Below the pieces are notes generated by a model, which worked only from the letters and a program-made list of their open reading frames with translations, ran no database searches and was not told where the DNA came from. Shown piece by piece: positions 51,154 to 60,664 of a stretch of 64,000 nucleotides of DNA. How positions within the stretch are numbered: position 1 is the first letter of the stretch; each line of letters opens with the position of its first letter. This stretch comes from Paenibacillus_AP thailandensis. Its GTDB lineage: Bacteria > Bacillota > Bacilli > Paenibacillales > Paenibacillaceae. Both the position numbers and the translations under genes were made by a program. Location: NCBI RefSeq assembly GCF_042685365.1, contig NZ_JBHUMY010000006.1:248001-312000 (forward strand). The letters run 5' to 3'.

Positions 51154-52800
51154 ATGTTCAATCGGAAAAAGGGCTTGGGGAAAAAGGGGCTCATCGTCCT
51201 TGCCGCGGCGACGGCAATCGCGGTAACCGGCGCCGGCTGCTCGTCCAGCGGCGGTTCCGGCTCCAAAAAAGAAAACTGGATTTCGATTGAGGACCGGTAC
51301 ACCCCGGACCCGAATACGCCGGCATGGAAGCTGGATAAAAAGGAAGAGCCGACGGAGCTGACCTGGTACGTGAACGCGGATTGGTGGAACACGGACTTCG
51401 GCAACGACGTCGTGACGAAAAAAATCAAGGAAGACTTGAACATCAACATCAAGTTCATTACCGGCGACGATACGAAGCTCAATACGTTTTTTGCCGGAGG
51501 CGATATGCCGGATCTGATCACGACGTTCGATTCCAACTCCCCGGTCGTGCAGAAAGCGGCGACGTGGGCGCTCCCGCTGAACGATCTGGCGGAAAAATAC
51601 GATCCGTACTTCAACAAAGTCGCGGCGCAGGACACGATGAACTGGTTCAAGCTGAAGGACGGCAAAACGTACGGCTATCCGGACTATTCCAATACGCAAG
51701 CGGATTACGACAGCGGCAACATTCCGGCGAAAACGGCGTTCATTATCCGCAAGGACGTTTACGAGGCGCTCGGCAAGCCCGCAATGGGCACGCCGGAGCA
51801 GTTCCAATCGGCGCTGAAGGAGATAAAAGAGCGGTTCCCGGTGCTCATTCCGTTCGGCTTTAACGCCATCGGCGAAGGCACCGGCTCGCTGGGCGACACG
51901 CTTCAGGACTTTATCGGCGTTCCCCTCGAGGACGAGAACGGCGGATTTTACAACCGCAACCTGGATGAAGATTATTTGACCTGGGTGAAGACCCTTAACG
52001 CGGCTTACCGCGACGGCTCGATCAGCGACGATAGCTTTGCCGACGACGGAACGGCTTTCGAGGAAAAGGTGAAAGCGGGCAAATACGCTACGATGCTGCT
52101 GGACGGTACGCCGCAGCAGGGCGGCAACCTGCAAATGTTCAAGACCGCAAACCCGGGCAAGGAATATATCGCCATCGACGGGCCGCAAAGCACGGTCGGC
52201 AACAAGCCGACGCTGAACCAATCCGGCATTACAGGCTGGATGATCAGCTTTGTTACGAAAAGCGCGAAGGACCCGGCCAAGGCGATTCAAATCTTTACGT
52301 ATTTGTTGAGCGAGGAAGGGCAAATGCTGATGAACTACGGCATCGAAGGCGAAACGTACCAGAAAAACGCGGACGGAACCGTCTCGTTGGTGCCGGCCGT
52401 GAAGGAGCTTCAATTGACGAACGCGGACAAGTTCAAGAAGGAATACCGGCTTGGCGAGTTCATCTTCTTCGGCCATGACCGCCATAAAGCGCTCAGCGCG
52501 GACGCGTTCCCGGAAGCGATCAAGCAAATGCAGGAATGGGGCAAAGGCAAGCTGAAGCCGCACTTCGTTCTCGAAAACATCAATCCCGACCAAGGAACGC
52601 CGGAAGCGCGCGCGCTTAGCGCCATCAATACGAAATGGAACACGACGCTGGTCAGCATGATCCGCGCCAAAGACGACGCCGCTTTCGAAAGCGTGCTGAA
52701 CGAGTACAAATCGTTCCTGGACGCCAACAGCTGGGATCAAATTACCGAGATTCGCACCGAGAAGATGAAGGCGAACCGGGAGAAGCTCGGTCTGAAGTAG
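51154..52800 (+). CDS. Extracellular sugar-binding lipoprotein
   Basis: A 548-residue solute-binding lipoprotein of ABC importers. The signal peptide ends in VTGAGC, a good lipobox; the mature protein has TELTWYVNADWWNTDFGNDVVTKKIKEDLNINIKFITGDDTKLNTFFAGGDMPDLIT, the usual start of LplA-type binding proteins. It captures the oligosaccharide outside the membrane for the two permeases. GAGGAGGG lies upstream. The operon has no ATPase gene, so a shared one (MsmX type) must serve. Confidence 0.9.
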   Translation: MFNRKKGLGKKGLIVLAAATAIAVTGAGCSSSGGSGSKKENWISIEDRYTPDPNTPAWKLDKKEEPTELTWYVNADWWNTDFGNDVVTKKIKEDLNINIKFITGDDTKLNTFFAGGDMPDLITTFDSNSPVVQKAATWALPLNDLAEKYDPYFNKVAAQDTMNWFKLKDGKTYGYPDYSNTQADYDSGNIPAKTAFIIRKDVYEALGKPAMGTPEQFQSALKEIKERFPVLIPFGFNAIGEGTGSLGDTLQDFIGVPLEDENGGFYNRNLDEDYLTWVKTLNAAYRDGSISDDSFADDGTAFEEKVKAGKYATMLLDGTPQQGGNLQMFKTANPGKEYIAIDGPQSTVGNKPTLNQSGITGWMISFVTKSAKDPAKAIQIFTYLLSEEGQMLMNYGIEGETYQKNADGTVSLVPAVKELQLTNADKFKKEYRLGEFIFFGHDRHKALSADAFPEAIKQMQEWGKGKLKPHFVLENINPDQGTPEARALSAINTKWNTTLVSMIRAKDDAAFESVLNEYKSFLDANSWDQITEIRTEKMKANREKLGLK

Positions 52801-52854
52801 GCCCGGCCCGCCTGGGGGAAGAGAATACCAAAAAGACTATCGGAGGGGAACGGC

Positions 52855-54207
52855 ATGCTGAACATCAAGATGTACCTATCGAAAGGCGAACATGAGTTGT
52901 TTGCGGAGACGCCGGCGCGGGAGCTTGCTCCCGGCGCCGCGGCCGCCGATGCGGAACGGGTTGCGGTGGCGGTCGACGAGCAAACGGCCTATCAGGAAAT
53001 GGACGGCTTCGGGGCGTCCTTCACGGATTCGTCCGCGTATTTGATCCGCCGGGTGCTGGAGCCGGAGCAGCGGGCGCCCTTGATGAAGGCGTTGTTCGAC
53101 GCGGAAGAAGGCATCGGCCTGTCGGTGCTTCGCAACCCGATGGGCGCCTCGGATTATGCGCGCGGCTTTTACAGCTATAACGACTTGCCTCCCGGCGAAA
53201 CCGATCCGGAACTGACACGGTTCTCGATCGCGCATGACGAGGCGGACATCGTGCCGCTGCTGCAGGAAGCCGTCCGGCTGAATCCGGACGTCAAGCTGAT
53301 GGCTTCGCCCTGGAGCCCGCCGGGCTGGATGAAAACAAGCGGCTCGATGATCGGCGGCGAGCTGAAGCCGGAATATTATGCGTCCTACGCGAGCTACTTC
53401 GTCCGCTACATTAAGGCATATGCGGCTCATGGGCTGCCGGTCTACGCGGTAACGCCGCAGAACGAGCCGCTCTATGTGCCGGGGCATTATCCCGGCATGC
53501 TCATGCCGCCCGAGGCGCAAGCCGATTTTATCCGTAACCATTTGAAGCCGCAGTTTGAGCACAACGGCATCGGCACGAAAATTTTGTGCTACGACCATAA
53601 CTGGGACAAGCCCGAATATCCTCTGGCGGTGCTGGAGCATGCCGGCGATGCGGTCGACGGCGTCGCATGGCATTGGTACGGCGGCAAGCCTTCGGCGCAG
53701 TCGGACGTGTTCGAGGCGTTTCCGGGCAAGGAGGTCCACTTCACCGAAGGGTCCGGAGGCGAATGGATTCCGCCGTTCGAGCAGGCTTTCTCCAACGTGA
53801 TGCGGACGGGCATCGACATTTTGCGCAATTACAGCAAGTCGTTCGTGTTATGGAACATGGCGCTGGACGAAAACAACGGGCCGACCGTGCCGGGCTTCGG
53901 CCGCAGCACGTGCCGCGGCATCGTAAAGATCGATCAGCGGACGAAAGAGCTGACGTATACGCTCGATTACTACGCGCTGGCGCATTTCAGCAAAGCGATC
54001 CGGCCGAAGGCGGTGCGGCTCGGGTCGTCCGCAAGCGCGGAGTTCGTCCGCAACGTCGCGTTCCGGAACGCAGACGGCTCGCTGGCGGCCGTGCTGTTCA
54101 ACGACGGCGATAGAAGCGCCGACGTATCGCTGCAGCTGCAGGGCGAAGAAGAAATCGCCGTCCGGCTTGGAGCGAAGCAGGCGTTGACCGTACTGCTTCG
54201 CCGGTAA
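52855..54207 (+). CDS. Glycoside hydrolase family 30, cytoplasmic
   Basis: A 450-residue GH30 enzyme. The acid/base is Glu204 in VTPQNEPLY and the nucleophile is Glu298 in VHFTEGSGGEW; GFGASFTDSSAYL and MASPWSPPGWMKT are also characteristic, and a C-terminal beta domain follows from ~370. There is no signal peptide, so it should act inside the cell on sugars brought in by the operon's transporter. GH30 members cleave beta-1,6-glucan, glucosylceramide or xylan; which applies is unknown. GGAGGGGAACGGC precedes ATG. Confidence 0.9.
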   Translation: MLNIKMYLSKGEHELFAETPARELAPGAAAADAERVAVAVDEQTAYQEMDGFGASFTDSSAYLIRRVLEPEQRAPLMKALFDAEEGIGLSVLRNPMGASDYARGFYSYNDLPPGETDPELTRFSIAHDEADIVPLLQEAVRLNPDVKLMASPWSPPGWMKTSGSMIGGELKPEYYASYASYFVRYIKAYAAHGLPVYAVTPQNEPLYVPGHYPGMLMPPEAQADFIRNHLKPQFEHNGIGTKILCYDHNWDKPEYPLAVLEHAGDAVDGVAWHWYGGKPSAQSDVFEAFPGKEVHFTEGSGGEWIPPFEQAFSNVMRTGIDILRNYSKSFVLWNMALDENNGPTVPGFGRSTCRGIVKIDQRTKELTYTLDYYALAHFSKAIRPKAVRLGSSASAEFVRNVAFRNADGSLAAVLFNDGDRSADVSLQLQGEEEIAVRLGAKQALTVLLRR

Positions 54208-54227
54208 GTTTGCGGCTGACGAAACGT

Positions 54228-54264
54228 AAGGCATTGCCCCAGTACGGGGGCGGTGCCTTTTTTG
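54228..54264 (+). terminator. Terminator of the GH30 operon
   Basis: AAGGCATTGCCCC and GGGGGCGGTGCCTTTTTT pair with a mismatch in the middle and end in six T residues. Confidence 0.75.
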
Positions 54265-54364
54265 CCGTCGATATTCTTTTCGCTTGGTTTGTCGTGAATA
54301 TGGTAGAATTGGGAAAGAGGAATACGAGAACGAAAGCGCCATCGCGGCAAAGGAGACGGTATAT

Positions 54365-55210
54365 ATGTCTAATCTGATATCGGTTGAACAGTTGAAGAAG
54401 AAGCTGTCCGGGACTTCGACGGGCATCGCGATCGTCGACTGCCGTTTTAATCTGGCGGAGCCGGAAGCGGGCCGCCGCGCTTATGCGGAGGGGCATCTGC
54501 CGGGAGCGGTTTATATGGACTTGAACGAAGACTTGTCCGGCCCGGTCGGCAAGCATGGAGGAAGGCATCCTTTGCCGGACCGCGATAAGCTGGCGCGAAG
54601 GCTCGGGGAGCTTTCCATCGGCAACGGCACGGAAGTGGTGGCTTACGACGACCAAGGCGGCATGTATGCGTCCCGTTTATGGTGGCTGCTGAAGTGGATC
54701 GGCCATGACAAAGCAAGCGTATTGGACGGCGGTTTCTCGGGTTGGATCGCAGCCGGGTATGAAACCACGACGGAAGTTCCCGAAGCAGAACCGTCGGTTT
54801 ATGTGCCGTCGCGCCAAGCGGAGTGGGACTTTGTCGATGCGCAAGGAGTGAAGGCAAGGCTTGGTACACCCGGCATGCAGCTGATCGACTCCCGGGAGGA
54901 GCGCAGATATTTGGGCCTTGAAGAGCCGATCGACAAGGCGGCCGGCCACATCCCCGGAGCGCGCAGTTTTTTCTGGAAGGACGTGCTGAGCGGCGACGGC
55001 AGATGGAAGGACCCGGCCCAACTCAAAGAGCGCTTCGGCTCGCTTGACCCTTCGCGCGAGGTTATCGTCTACTGCGGCTCCGGCGTCTCGGCTTGCCCGA
55101 ACGTTCTCGCACTCAAGGAAGCGGGCTTCCAGGACGTGAAGCTGTATGCCGGCAGCTGGAGCGATTGGATTAGTTATGAGGGAAATCCGATTGCGACGGG
55201 GGAAGAGTAA
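54365..55210 (+). CDS. Thiosulfate/3-mercaptopyruvate sulfurtransferase
   Basis: A 281-residue tandem rhodanese. The first domain (AIVDCRFNLAEPEAGRRAYAEGHLPGAVYMDL) is the inactive half; the second carries the active Cys237 in IVYCGSGVSACPN. CGSGVSA fits 3-mercaptopyruvate sulfurtransferases better than CRKGVTA-type thiosulfate enzymes. It transfers sulfur to thiols in the cytoplasm. AAAGGAG precedes ATG 54365; the frame is open from 54284. Confidence 0.85.
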   Translation: MSNLISVEQLKKKLSGTSTGIAIVDCRFNLAEPEAGRRAYAEGHLPGAVYMDLNEDLSGPVGKHGGRHPLPDRDKLARRLGELSIGNGTEVVAYDDQGGMYASRLWWLLKWIGHDKASVLDGGFSGWIAAGYETTTEVPEAEPSVYVPSRQAEWDFVDAQGVKARLGTPGMQLIDSREERRYLGLEEPIDKAAGHIPGARSFFWKDVLSGDGRWKDPAQLKERFGSLDPSREVIVYCGSGVSACPNVLALKEAGFQDVKLYAGSWSDWISYEGNPIATGEE

Positions 55211-55218
55211 GCAAAGAA

Positions 55219-55242
55219 AAACCCGCGCGGGACGCGGGATTT
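55219..55242 (+). terminator. Possible weak terminator after the sulfurtransferase gene
   Basis: ACCCGCG CGGGA CGCGGGAT forms a small GC hairpin, followed by only TTGAGG. Termination would be weak. Confidence 0.35.
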
Positions 55243-55364
55243 GAGGGCTGTGACAGGCTGCCGGGAGGCGGGGGCTCACGGTCCTCATTTGGTTTTTGTT
55301 CTACTGATCGCTGTCACGCAGCGAGCGTGAGCAATCGCGTGATACTTTGCGGGGAGATGGGCCG

Positions 55365-56366
55365 TCAAAAAAGGATCGTCCAACCTTGCTTCGCTTGCTG
55401 CTTCGTATAGGAAACGCCTGCGACTTTCAAGCCGTTCGGATCCAGCAATGTAATAATGTCGCCCTTGTTGCGGAGAAAATCCGGTTCCGTTATCGGCACG
55501 GTCATAAACTGACCGGCTTGGATAATGCCCTGAAGCTTAACCTTTCGCTTCGCCTTGTTGGCGATAGCCCAGCCCGTCACATCCACGGCTCGGTTGGAAG
55601 CATTCAGCAACGTGACCGTTTCGTTTCCTCCGTGCTCGGGCAGGACGACCGCTCCGGCGATTTGAACGGCGCCTTTCGGGCTTTCAGGCTTCGTGCCGGG
55701 ATTCTCGGCCGGACCGTCAATCGCATGTCCCGTCCGGTCGTCCGTATGCCAGGACTGGGATTGAAAGGCTAGGAAAACGGCGATCCACCGATCCTCCGAC
55801 GGGAAATGAATCAACAGCCCGCCGTCTTGATAGACGCCGTCGTCTTTCGTAAAGCGGCCGACATTGCCTTGATTCATATGAATATTGTGAATTCCGTTGC
55901 CCGGTTTGAAGCCGAAAATTTTGTCCGCAGTGTCTAGCTCCGGTCCCCAACGTTCCCCGAATGCGTACAAAACGGCATCTTCGGCTTCCATGGCTCGACG
56001 AATGTAGAAATCCAGCTTCCCGTTCAAATCGTTGTCTCTTCCCGGAATATCGAAGGCGAGCGGGACCATCATGCTGCGATCGAACAAATTGCCGCGGATA
56101 AAGTCTAGCGCTTGACCGTCGGGCTTGCTCGCAAGAGGCGTAAAGCCGAAGGGCATCGACGACAGGTCATCCGTCACGACATGGTCAAACTGTTCAATCG
56201 TGCAGTACAGCAGCTCGGACGGGCTTAATTGCGATTTGACGTTGATCGCAATACGGTAATGCTCGTCATTTGCTATAGTATGCACCTGAAAATGGGCATT
56301 TTCGTTCGTGCCGGGACGCCGGTCGACCGCTTTGCATTTAAGTACGCCATAGGGATGAATGGGCAT
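55365..56366 (-). CDS. DUF2278 (YukJ-like) protein with lamin-tail-like C-terminus
   Basis: A 333-residue protein. The first ~215 residues are DUF2278: YGVLKCKAVDRRPGTNENAHFQVHTIANDEHYRIAINVKS, SMPFGFTPLASKPDGQALDFIRGNLFD, IHNIHMNQGNVGRF. The last ~100 residues (VQIAGAVVLPEHGGNETVTLLNASNRAVDVTGWAIANKAKRKVKL) resemble a lamin-tail (LTD) fold. B. subtilis YukJ belongs to this family; function unknown. On the minus strand AAAGGAGG precedes ATG 56366. Confidence 0.8.
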   Translation of the reverse strand: MPIHPYGVLKCKAVDRRPGTNENAHFQVHTIANDEHYRIAINVKSQLSPSELLYCTIEQFDHVVTDDLSSMPFGFTPLASKPDGQALDFIRGNLFDRSMMVPLAFDIPGRDNDLNGKLDFYIRRAMEAEDAVLYAFGERWGPELDTADKIFGFKPGNGIHNIHMNQGNVGRFTKDDGVYQDGGLLIHFPSEDRWIAVFLAFQSQSWHTDDRTGHAIDGPAENPGTKPESPKGAVQIAGAVVLPEHGGNETVTLLNASNRAVDVTGWAIANKAKRKVKLQGIIQAGQFMTVPITEPDFLRNKGDIITLLDPNGLKVAGVSYTKQQAKQGWTILF

Positions 56367-56623
56367 AAGAATCCTCCTTTTCAACACGGATCCATGGTCG
56401 AACTACTCCTAACAACAATTCCACATCGAAACAGATTTACCTTCCGGTTAAAAGATTCTTCATCTAAACTAAACATTCGACGCTGCCGTAGAAACCGCCG
56501 CTGGCCAATTTGTTTTCCTATACAGGGGTTGCCTATCATGTTATATTAAATTTGGATGAGTTGTAAATTTATCCAAGACCAATTGTGCAATTTGTGAAAA
56601 AAACACTGGAAGGGAGTGGTATT

Positions 56624-57220
56624 TTGGACTGGCTGACTTTTGTGTCCGAAATAGTCAAAACATTGGCCTGGCCTGTTTCCGTGTTGATGATCATCATTTT
56701 GCTAAAGAAGCCATTGACGGAATTGATACCTTCCATCACAAAACTGAAATACAAGGAATTCGAGCTGGATTTCGATATGGAGCTGGAGGAAGCAGAGAAA
56801 ATAGCGGAAGAAGCGCGGCTTCCCAAAACAACCGACATGATAAACAACCAAGTCATGCGCGTGAATTCAAATGCAGTAGAAAGATTGAGTTACATCAAAG
56901 ATGTTAATCTTCGTTCATCAAGAGACGGAATAATCGATTCATGGCTGCTTGTCGAAGAAGCGTTGCGCAAGCTAGCCGAGAAGAATGAGTTTAGAAGCAT
57001 AAATATGCCGCCTATGAAAATACTTCGGGATTTGTCTGATAATAAAGTTATTACTCATGAATTGTTTGAAATTTGCGACAGACTTTATAGAATTAGAAAT
57101 GAAGCCGTGCATAACAGAACATTTAAGGTTAGTCCAAATAAATCGAATGAGTATATAAACTTGACCTTTCGCGTTCTGGCCAGTTTGAATCATTTACTTG
57201 ACGAAAGAGAAGCAGGCTAG
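56624..57220 (+). CDS. Membrane-anchored HEPN-like protein
   Basis: A 198-residue protein with one N-terminal membrane helix at ~14-28 (LAWPVSVLMIIILL), a charged helix (ELDFDMELEEAEKIAEEARL) and a C-terminal helical domain. There LLVEEALRKLAEKN is followed by YRIRNEAVHNR, containing the Rx4H motif of HEPN/DUF4145 domains (Arg158, His163). HEPN domains are often RNases in toxin or defence systems, but some lack activity. TTG 56624 has AAGGGAG seven bases upstream; GTG 56585 is open but lacks a site. This gene is noticeably more AT-rich than its neighbours, suggesting transfer. Confidence 0.7.
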   Translation: MDWLTFVSEIVKTLAWPVSVLMIIILLKKPLTELIPSITKLKYKEFELDFDMELEEAEKIAEEARLPKTTDMINNQVMRVNSNAVERLSYIKDVNLRSSRDGIIDSWLLVEEALRKLAEKNEFRSINMPPMKILRDLSDNKVITHELFEICDRLYRIRNEAVHNRTFKVSPNKSNEYINLTFRVLASLNHLLDEREAG

Positions 57221-57303
57221 TTCAAACGAAGAATAAGCGCATGAGGATACTCGATTGTGATTGGCGACGAGAGGAGCAATAAGGCGTTTTTATGATAAAA
57301 AAC

Positions 57304-57349
57304 AAATATAGAGCCTCGGAGGTGCAGCCTCTGCGGCTCTATATTTTTT
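57304..57349. terminator. Terminator after the HEPN-like gene
   Basis: ATATAGAGCC and GGCTCTATAT close a hairpin containing an inner GAGG TGCA CCTC-like stem, followed by TTTTTT. Confidence 0.85.
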
Positions 57350-57418
57350 GTTTGCTTTACAGGTCTGCAGGATGTCGTCAAACGGTTCGTCCTCTTCAAG
57401 ATGCATCGATGGTTATCA

Positions 57419-57447
57419 TTGACAACGAGATGTAATACCGATATATT
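57419..57447 (+). promoter_or_regulatory. SigA-type promoter of the siderophore uptake operon
   Basis: A perfect TTGACA, 17 bases, and TATATT. Transcription would start near 57454, just before the Fur-like box. Confidence 0.8.
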
Positions 57448-57458
57448 GGACTACATAA

Positions 57459-57479
57459 TGATATTGAGAATCAATATTA
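57459..57479. promoter_or_regulatory. Fur-box-like dyad
   Basis: ATATTGA GAA TCAATAT (57461-57477) is a seven-base dyad inside TGATATTGAGAATCAATATT, close to Fur sites of the TGATAAT-type. It lies immediately after the promoter of an iron-siderophore transporter, as expected for iron-dependent repression. Confidence 0.65.
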
Positions 57480-57496
57480 ATTGAAGGGGATTGAAA

Positions 57497-58459
57497 ATGA
57501 GTAAAAAATTGCTTTTGCCCGTCATTCTCATGTTATCACTATTCCTGATCAGCGCCTGCGGAAACAATTCCGCGAATAACGAAGCATCCTCTGCAAGCGC
57601 AAATCCGGGTGCAAGCGCGCCGGCATCAACGTCCGAGTCTGCGGAGAAGACCGGCACGATTACTTATCAATCCGAGCTCGGACCGGTAGAGGTGCCTGCC
57701 AATCCGCAGCGCATTGTCGCTCTAACGAACGCGCCGAACGTGCTCTCGCTGAACGGAACGCTCGTCGGCGTAGACGAATGGACGAACAACAATCCGCTTT
57801 TCACTGAGAAGCTTGCCGGAGTGGCCATCGTATCCGAGGACAATCTGGCGAAGATTGTAGAAGTAGAGCCGGATCTGATCATCGCCGATGCAAGCAGCAA
57901 AAATATCGACAAGCTGCAAGAGATTGCGCCTACCGTCGCCTATACTTGGGGGAAACGGGATTACTTGGCGCAACAGCTCGAAATCGGCAAGCTGCTGAAC
58001 AAGGAGCAGGAAGCGCAAGCTTGGGTTGACGATTTCACGAAACGGGCTGAAGCGATCGGCCAAGAAATTAAAGCGAAAATCGGGGAGAACGCGACCGTGT
58101 CGGTCATCGAAACCGACTCGAAAAATTTCTATGTGTTTGGCGATAATTGGGCGCGCGGAACCGAGCTGCTGTATCAGACGATGGGGCTGAACATGCCTGA
58201 AAAAGTTAAAGCGGACGCTCTTAAGCCCGGTTATTATACGCTGTCCCCCGAAGTTCTCAGCGATTATGCCGGCGATTATATCGTATTAAGCAGAAGCGCC
58301 AAGGGAGACAATTCCTTCATGCAATCGGAGACATGGCAAAAAATCCCCGCCGTTAAAAACAATCATGTCATTGAGATCGATACGGAAGCTTCTTCTTACA
58401 GCGATCCGACGACACTGGAATATCTGCTGAATATTTTCAAGGAAGGATTTCTGAAATAA
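57497..58459 (+). CDS. Iron-siderophore ABC transporter binding lipoprotein
   Basis: A 320-residue FecB-type binding protein. Signal peptide with lipobox LISAC (Cys ~20), an Ala/Ser-rich linker, then TITYQSELGPVEVPANPQRIVALTNAPNVLSL and EVEPDLIIADASSKNIDKLQEIAPTVAYTWGK, typical of class III binding proteins for hydroxamate or carboxylate siderophores. It resembles YfiY of B. subtilis. TTG 57491 is in frame; GAAGGGG favours ATG 57497. Iron regulation is suggested by the Fur-like box upstream. Confidence 0.9.
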   Translation: MSKKLLLPVILMLSLFLISACGNNSANNEASSASANPGASAPASTSESAEKTGTITYQSELGPVEVPANPQRIVALTNAPNVLSLNGTLVGVDEWTNNNPLFTEKLAGVAIVSEDNLAKIVEVEPDLIIADASSKNIDKLQEIAPTVAYTWGKRDYLAQQLEIGKLLNKEQEAQAWVDDFTKRAEAIGQEIKAKIGENATVSVIETDSKNFYVFGDNWARGTELLYQTMGLNMPEKVKADALKPGYYTLSPEVLSDYAGDYIVLSRSAKGDNSFMQSETWQKIPAVKNNHVIEIDTEASSYSDPTTLEYLLNIFKEGFLK

Positions 58460-58565
58460 AAGTTCGCTTATTGCGGACTGATGAATTAGGCCGGGATGCC
58501 TCATGCGAAAGGAAGGTGATCTCGGTCTTTTCGCGCCGTTAAGAGCTTGGAGGAGGTATTGCATC

Positions 58566-59576
58566 ATGCTTGGCAGTCGGCAGCCTTATTCTTTTGTCTT
58601 TAAAATCGCAATCGGATGCGCCGCGCTAGCGGTCATGTTCCTGCTCGCGATGCTGCTCGGCGCAAAGGATGTAACTTTGCGGGAGCTTTGGCTTATACTG
58701 GTTAACCGCGGCGGCGGGGACGATAAAATCGCGATGCTGCATGAAATTCGCTATCCCCGCGAAGTGGCCGCTATGCTGGTCGGCGCTGCGCTTGCGGTGG
58801 CCGGCGCAATTATGCAAGGTTTGACGCGCAATCCGCTTGCGGACCCCGGCCTGCTCGGGCTGACCGCCGGCGCGAACGCGTCGCTGGCAGTGGCGGTGGC
58901 CTTGTTGCCGGCACTCAATTACTTTGGGATCATGCTTTTCTGCTTCGTGGGAGCCGCACTGGGTATGCTTCTCGTCATCGGCATCGGCGCAGTGAAGAGA
59001 GGCGGCTTGTCTCCCTTCCGGATCGTTCTGGCCGGCTCGGCCGTGTCTGCATTTCTATATGCGGTGTCGGACGGGATCGGCCTCTTGTTCAAAACGTCCA
59101 AAGACGTCACGATGTGGACGTCGGGAGGATTGATCGGCACGACATGGGGGCAAGTGCAAGCGATTAGTCCTATTATTGCAGGTTCTCTTATCGTTGCGGT
59201 TGTTTTGTCCAGGCCGCTCACGATTTTAAGCTTGAACGAAGAAGCCGCCGTCGGCTTGGGGCTTCGTACCGTACACGTCAAAGCCGTATTATACATATTG
59301 GTTATTTTGCTGGCGGGCGCAGCCGGTGCGCTTGTCGGCAACATGGCGTTCATCGGGCTGATGATCCCTCATATCGTAAGAGCGATGTTCGGAACCCGCT
59401 ATAGTGCGGTCATTCCGATGTCGGCCGTCTGGGGAGCGACGTTCATGCTGATGGCGGATACGCTTGGCCGAACGCTCTACGCGCCGTTCGAGACGCCGGT
59501 CGTGGCGATTGTCGCGATACTCGGTCTCCCGTTCTTCTTGTTCGTTGTGCGCAAAGGAGTGAAGTCGCTGTCATGA
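58566..59576 (+). CDS. FecCD-family iron-siderophore permease
   Basis: A 336-residue permease with about ten membrane helices. The FecCD signature IRYPREVAAMLVGAALAVAGAIMQGLTRNPLADPGLLGLTAGA and the C-terminal GNMAFIGLMIPHIVRAMFG are clear. It pairs with the next permease to make a heterodimeric channel. The frame is open from 58503, but GGAGGAGG nine bases before ATG 58566 favours the shorter form. The last bases overlap the next gene. Confidence 0.9.
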   Translation: MLGSRQPYSFVFKIAIGCAALAVMFLLAMLLGAKDVTLRELWLILVNRGGGDDKIAMLHEIRYPREVAAMLVGAALAVAGAIMQGLTRNPLADPGLLGLTAGANASLAVAVALLPALNYFGIMLFCFVGAALGMLLVIGIGAVKRGGLSPFRIVLAGSAVSAFLYAVSDGIGLLFKTSKDVTMWTSGGLIGTTWGQVQAISPIIAGSLIVAVVLSRPLTILSLNEEAAVGLGLRTVHVKAVLYILVILLAGAAGALVGNMAFIGLMIPHIVRAMFGTRYSAVIPMSAVWGATFMLMADTLGRTLYAPFETPVVAIVAILGLPFFLFVVRKGVKSLS

Positions 59577-60580
59577 TCTCGAGCACGAAGATTCAAAAGC
59601 AAGCTGTCGTTTTGGCGATCCTGTCGATATTAATCGCAGCGACGATTGCAGCCGGAATGAGCATCGGCTCCGGGGCGCTTTCCCTCGATCGTCTGCTTTC
59701 GACGCTGATGGGGCATGGAACCGTCAAGGAAAATCTCGTATTGTTCTCGATCCGTTTGCCGCGTATCGCCGTGACGCTGCTGGCCGGCATGGCCTTGGCG
59801 CTGTCCGGTTCTATTTTGCAAGGGATTACGCGGAACGACTTGGCCGATCCCGGCGTCGTCGGCATTAATGCGGGAGCCGGCGTGGCGATTTCGGCATTTT
59901 TTCTTTATTTTCCTCTCGATCCCGAGACGTTCGCTTATGTGCTTCCGCTTGTCGCGTTCGGAGGTGCGCTCGTAACGGCTGCCTTCATCTATTTGTTTTC
60001 TTATTCCAAAGCGACGGGGCTGCAGCCCGTCAAGCTCGTTCTCGTCGGCGCCGGCTTTGCGCTGGCCTTGTCCGGCTTGATGATCGTTCTTATCTCTTCG
60101 GCCGATCACCGCAAGGTCGATTTTATCGCGAAGTGGCTGGCGGGCAACATCTGGGGAGCGGATTGGCCGTTCGTATGGTCGCTCATGCCGTGGGTTGCGA
60201 TCCTGCTCCCGTATACGCTGTACAAGTCAAACGCTCTTAATTTGCTGGCGATGGACGAAGGGATTGCGATCGGGGCCGGGGTCTCCGTTGGCCGGGACCG
60301 GCTGTTGTTGCTCGGGACAGCCGTCGCTCTTGCCGCTGCAGCGGTATCCGTTACCGGGGGCATCGCGTTCGTCGGACTGATGGCACCCCATATCGCCAAA
60401 GCGATCATCGGCCGCCGCCATCAATATTACGTTCCGCTTGCCGTGCTGATGGGGGGATGGCTGCTCCTGTTCGCGGATACCGTCGGACGCAATCTCGTCG
60501 ATCCATCGGGCATTCCGGCTGGCATTATGGTTGCGCTCATAGGCGGACCCTATTTCTTGTATCTTCTGTTGAAGAAGTAG
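59573..60580 (+). CDS. FecCD-family iron-siderophore permease
   Basis: A 335-residue second permease: IRLPRIAVTLLAGMALALSGSILQGITRNDLADPGVVGINAGAG and GGIAFVGLMAPHIAKAIIGRRH. ATG overlaps the upstream stop (ATGA), so both subunits should be made in equal amounts. No ATPase gene follows, as in the B. subtilis yfiYZ-yfhA system which borrows the YusV ATPase; the same is likely here. Confidence 0.9.
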   Translation: MISSTKIQKQAVVLAILSILIAATIAAGMSIGSGALSLDRLLSTLMGHGTVKENLVLFSIRLPRIAVTLLAGMALALSGSILQGITRNDLADPGVVGINAGAGVAISAFFLYFPLDPETFAYVLPLVAFGGALVTAAFIYLFSYSKATGLQPVKLVLVGAGFALALSGLMIVLISSADHRKVDFIAKWLAGNIWGADWPFVWSLMPWVAILLPYTLYKSNALNLLAMDEGIAIGAGVSVGRDRLLLLGTAVALAAAAVSVTGGIAFVGLMAPHIAKAIIGRRHQYYVPLAVLMGGWLLLFADTVGRNLVDPSGIPAGIMVALIGGPYFLYLLLKK

Positions 60581-60664
60581 CAGCGCCGGTATAAAAACTT
60601 AGGGGACGGCGGCAGATAGAAGGAAGCCGCGAAGAATAAAAGATGGGAAGCCGCATCAGCGGGG

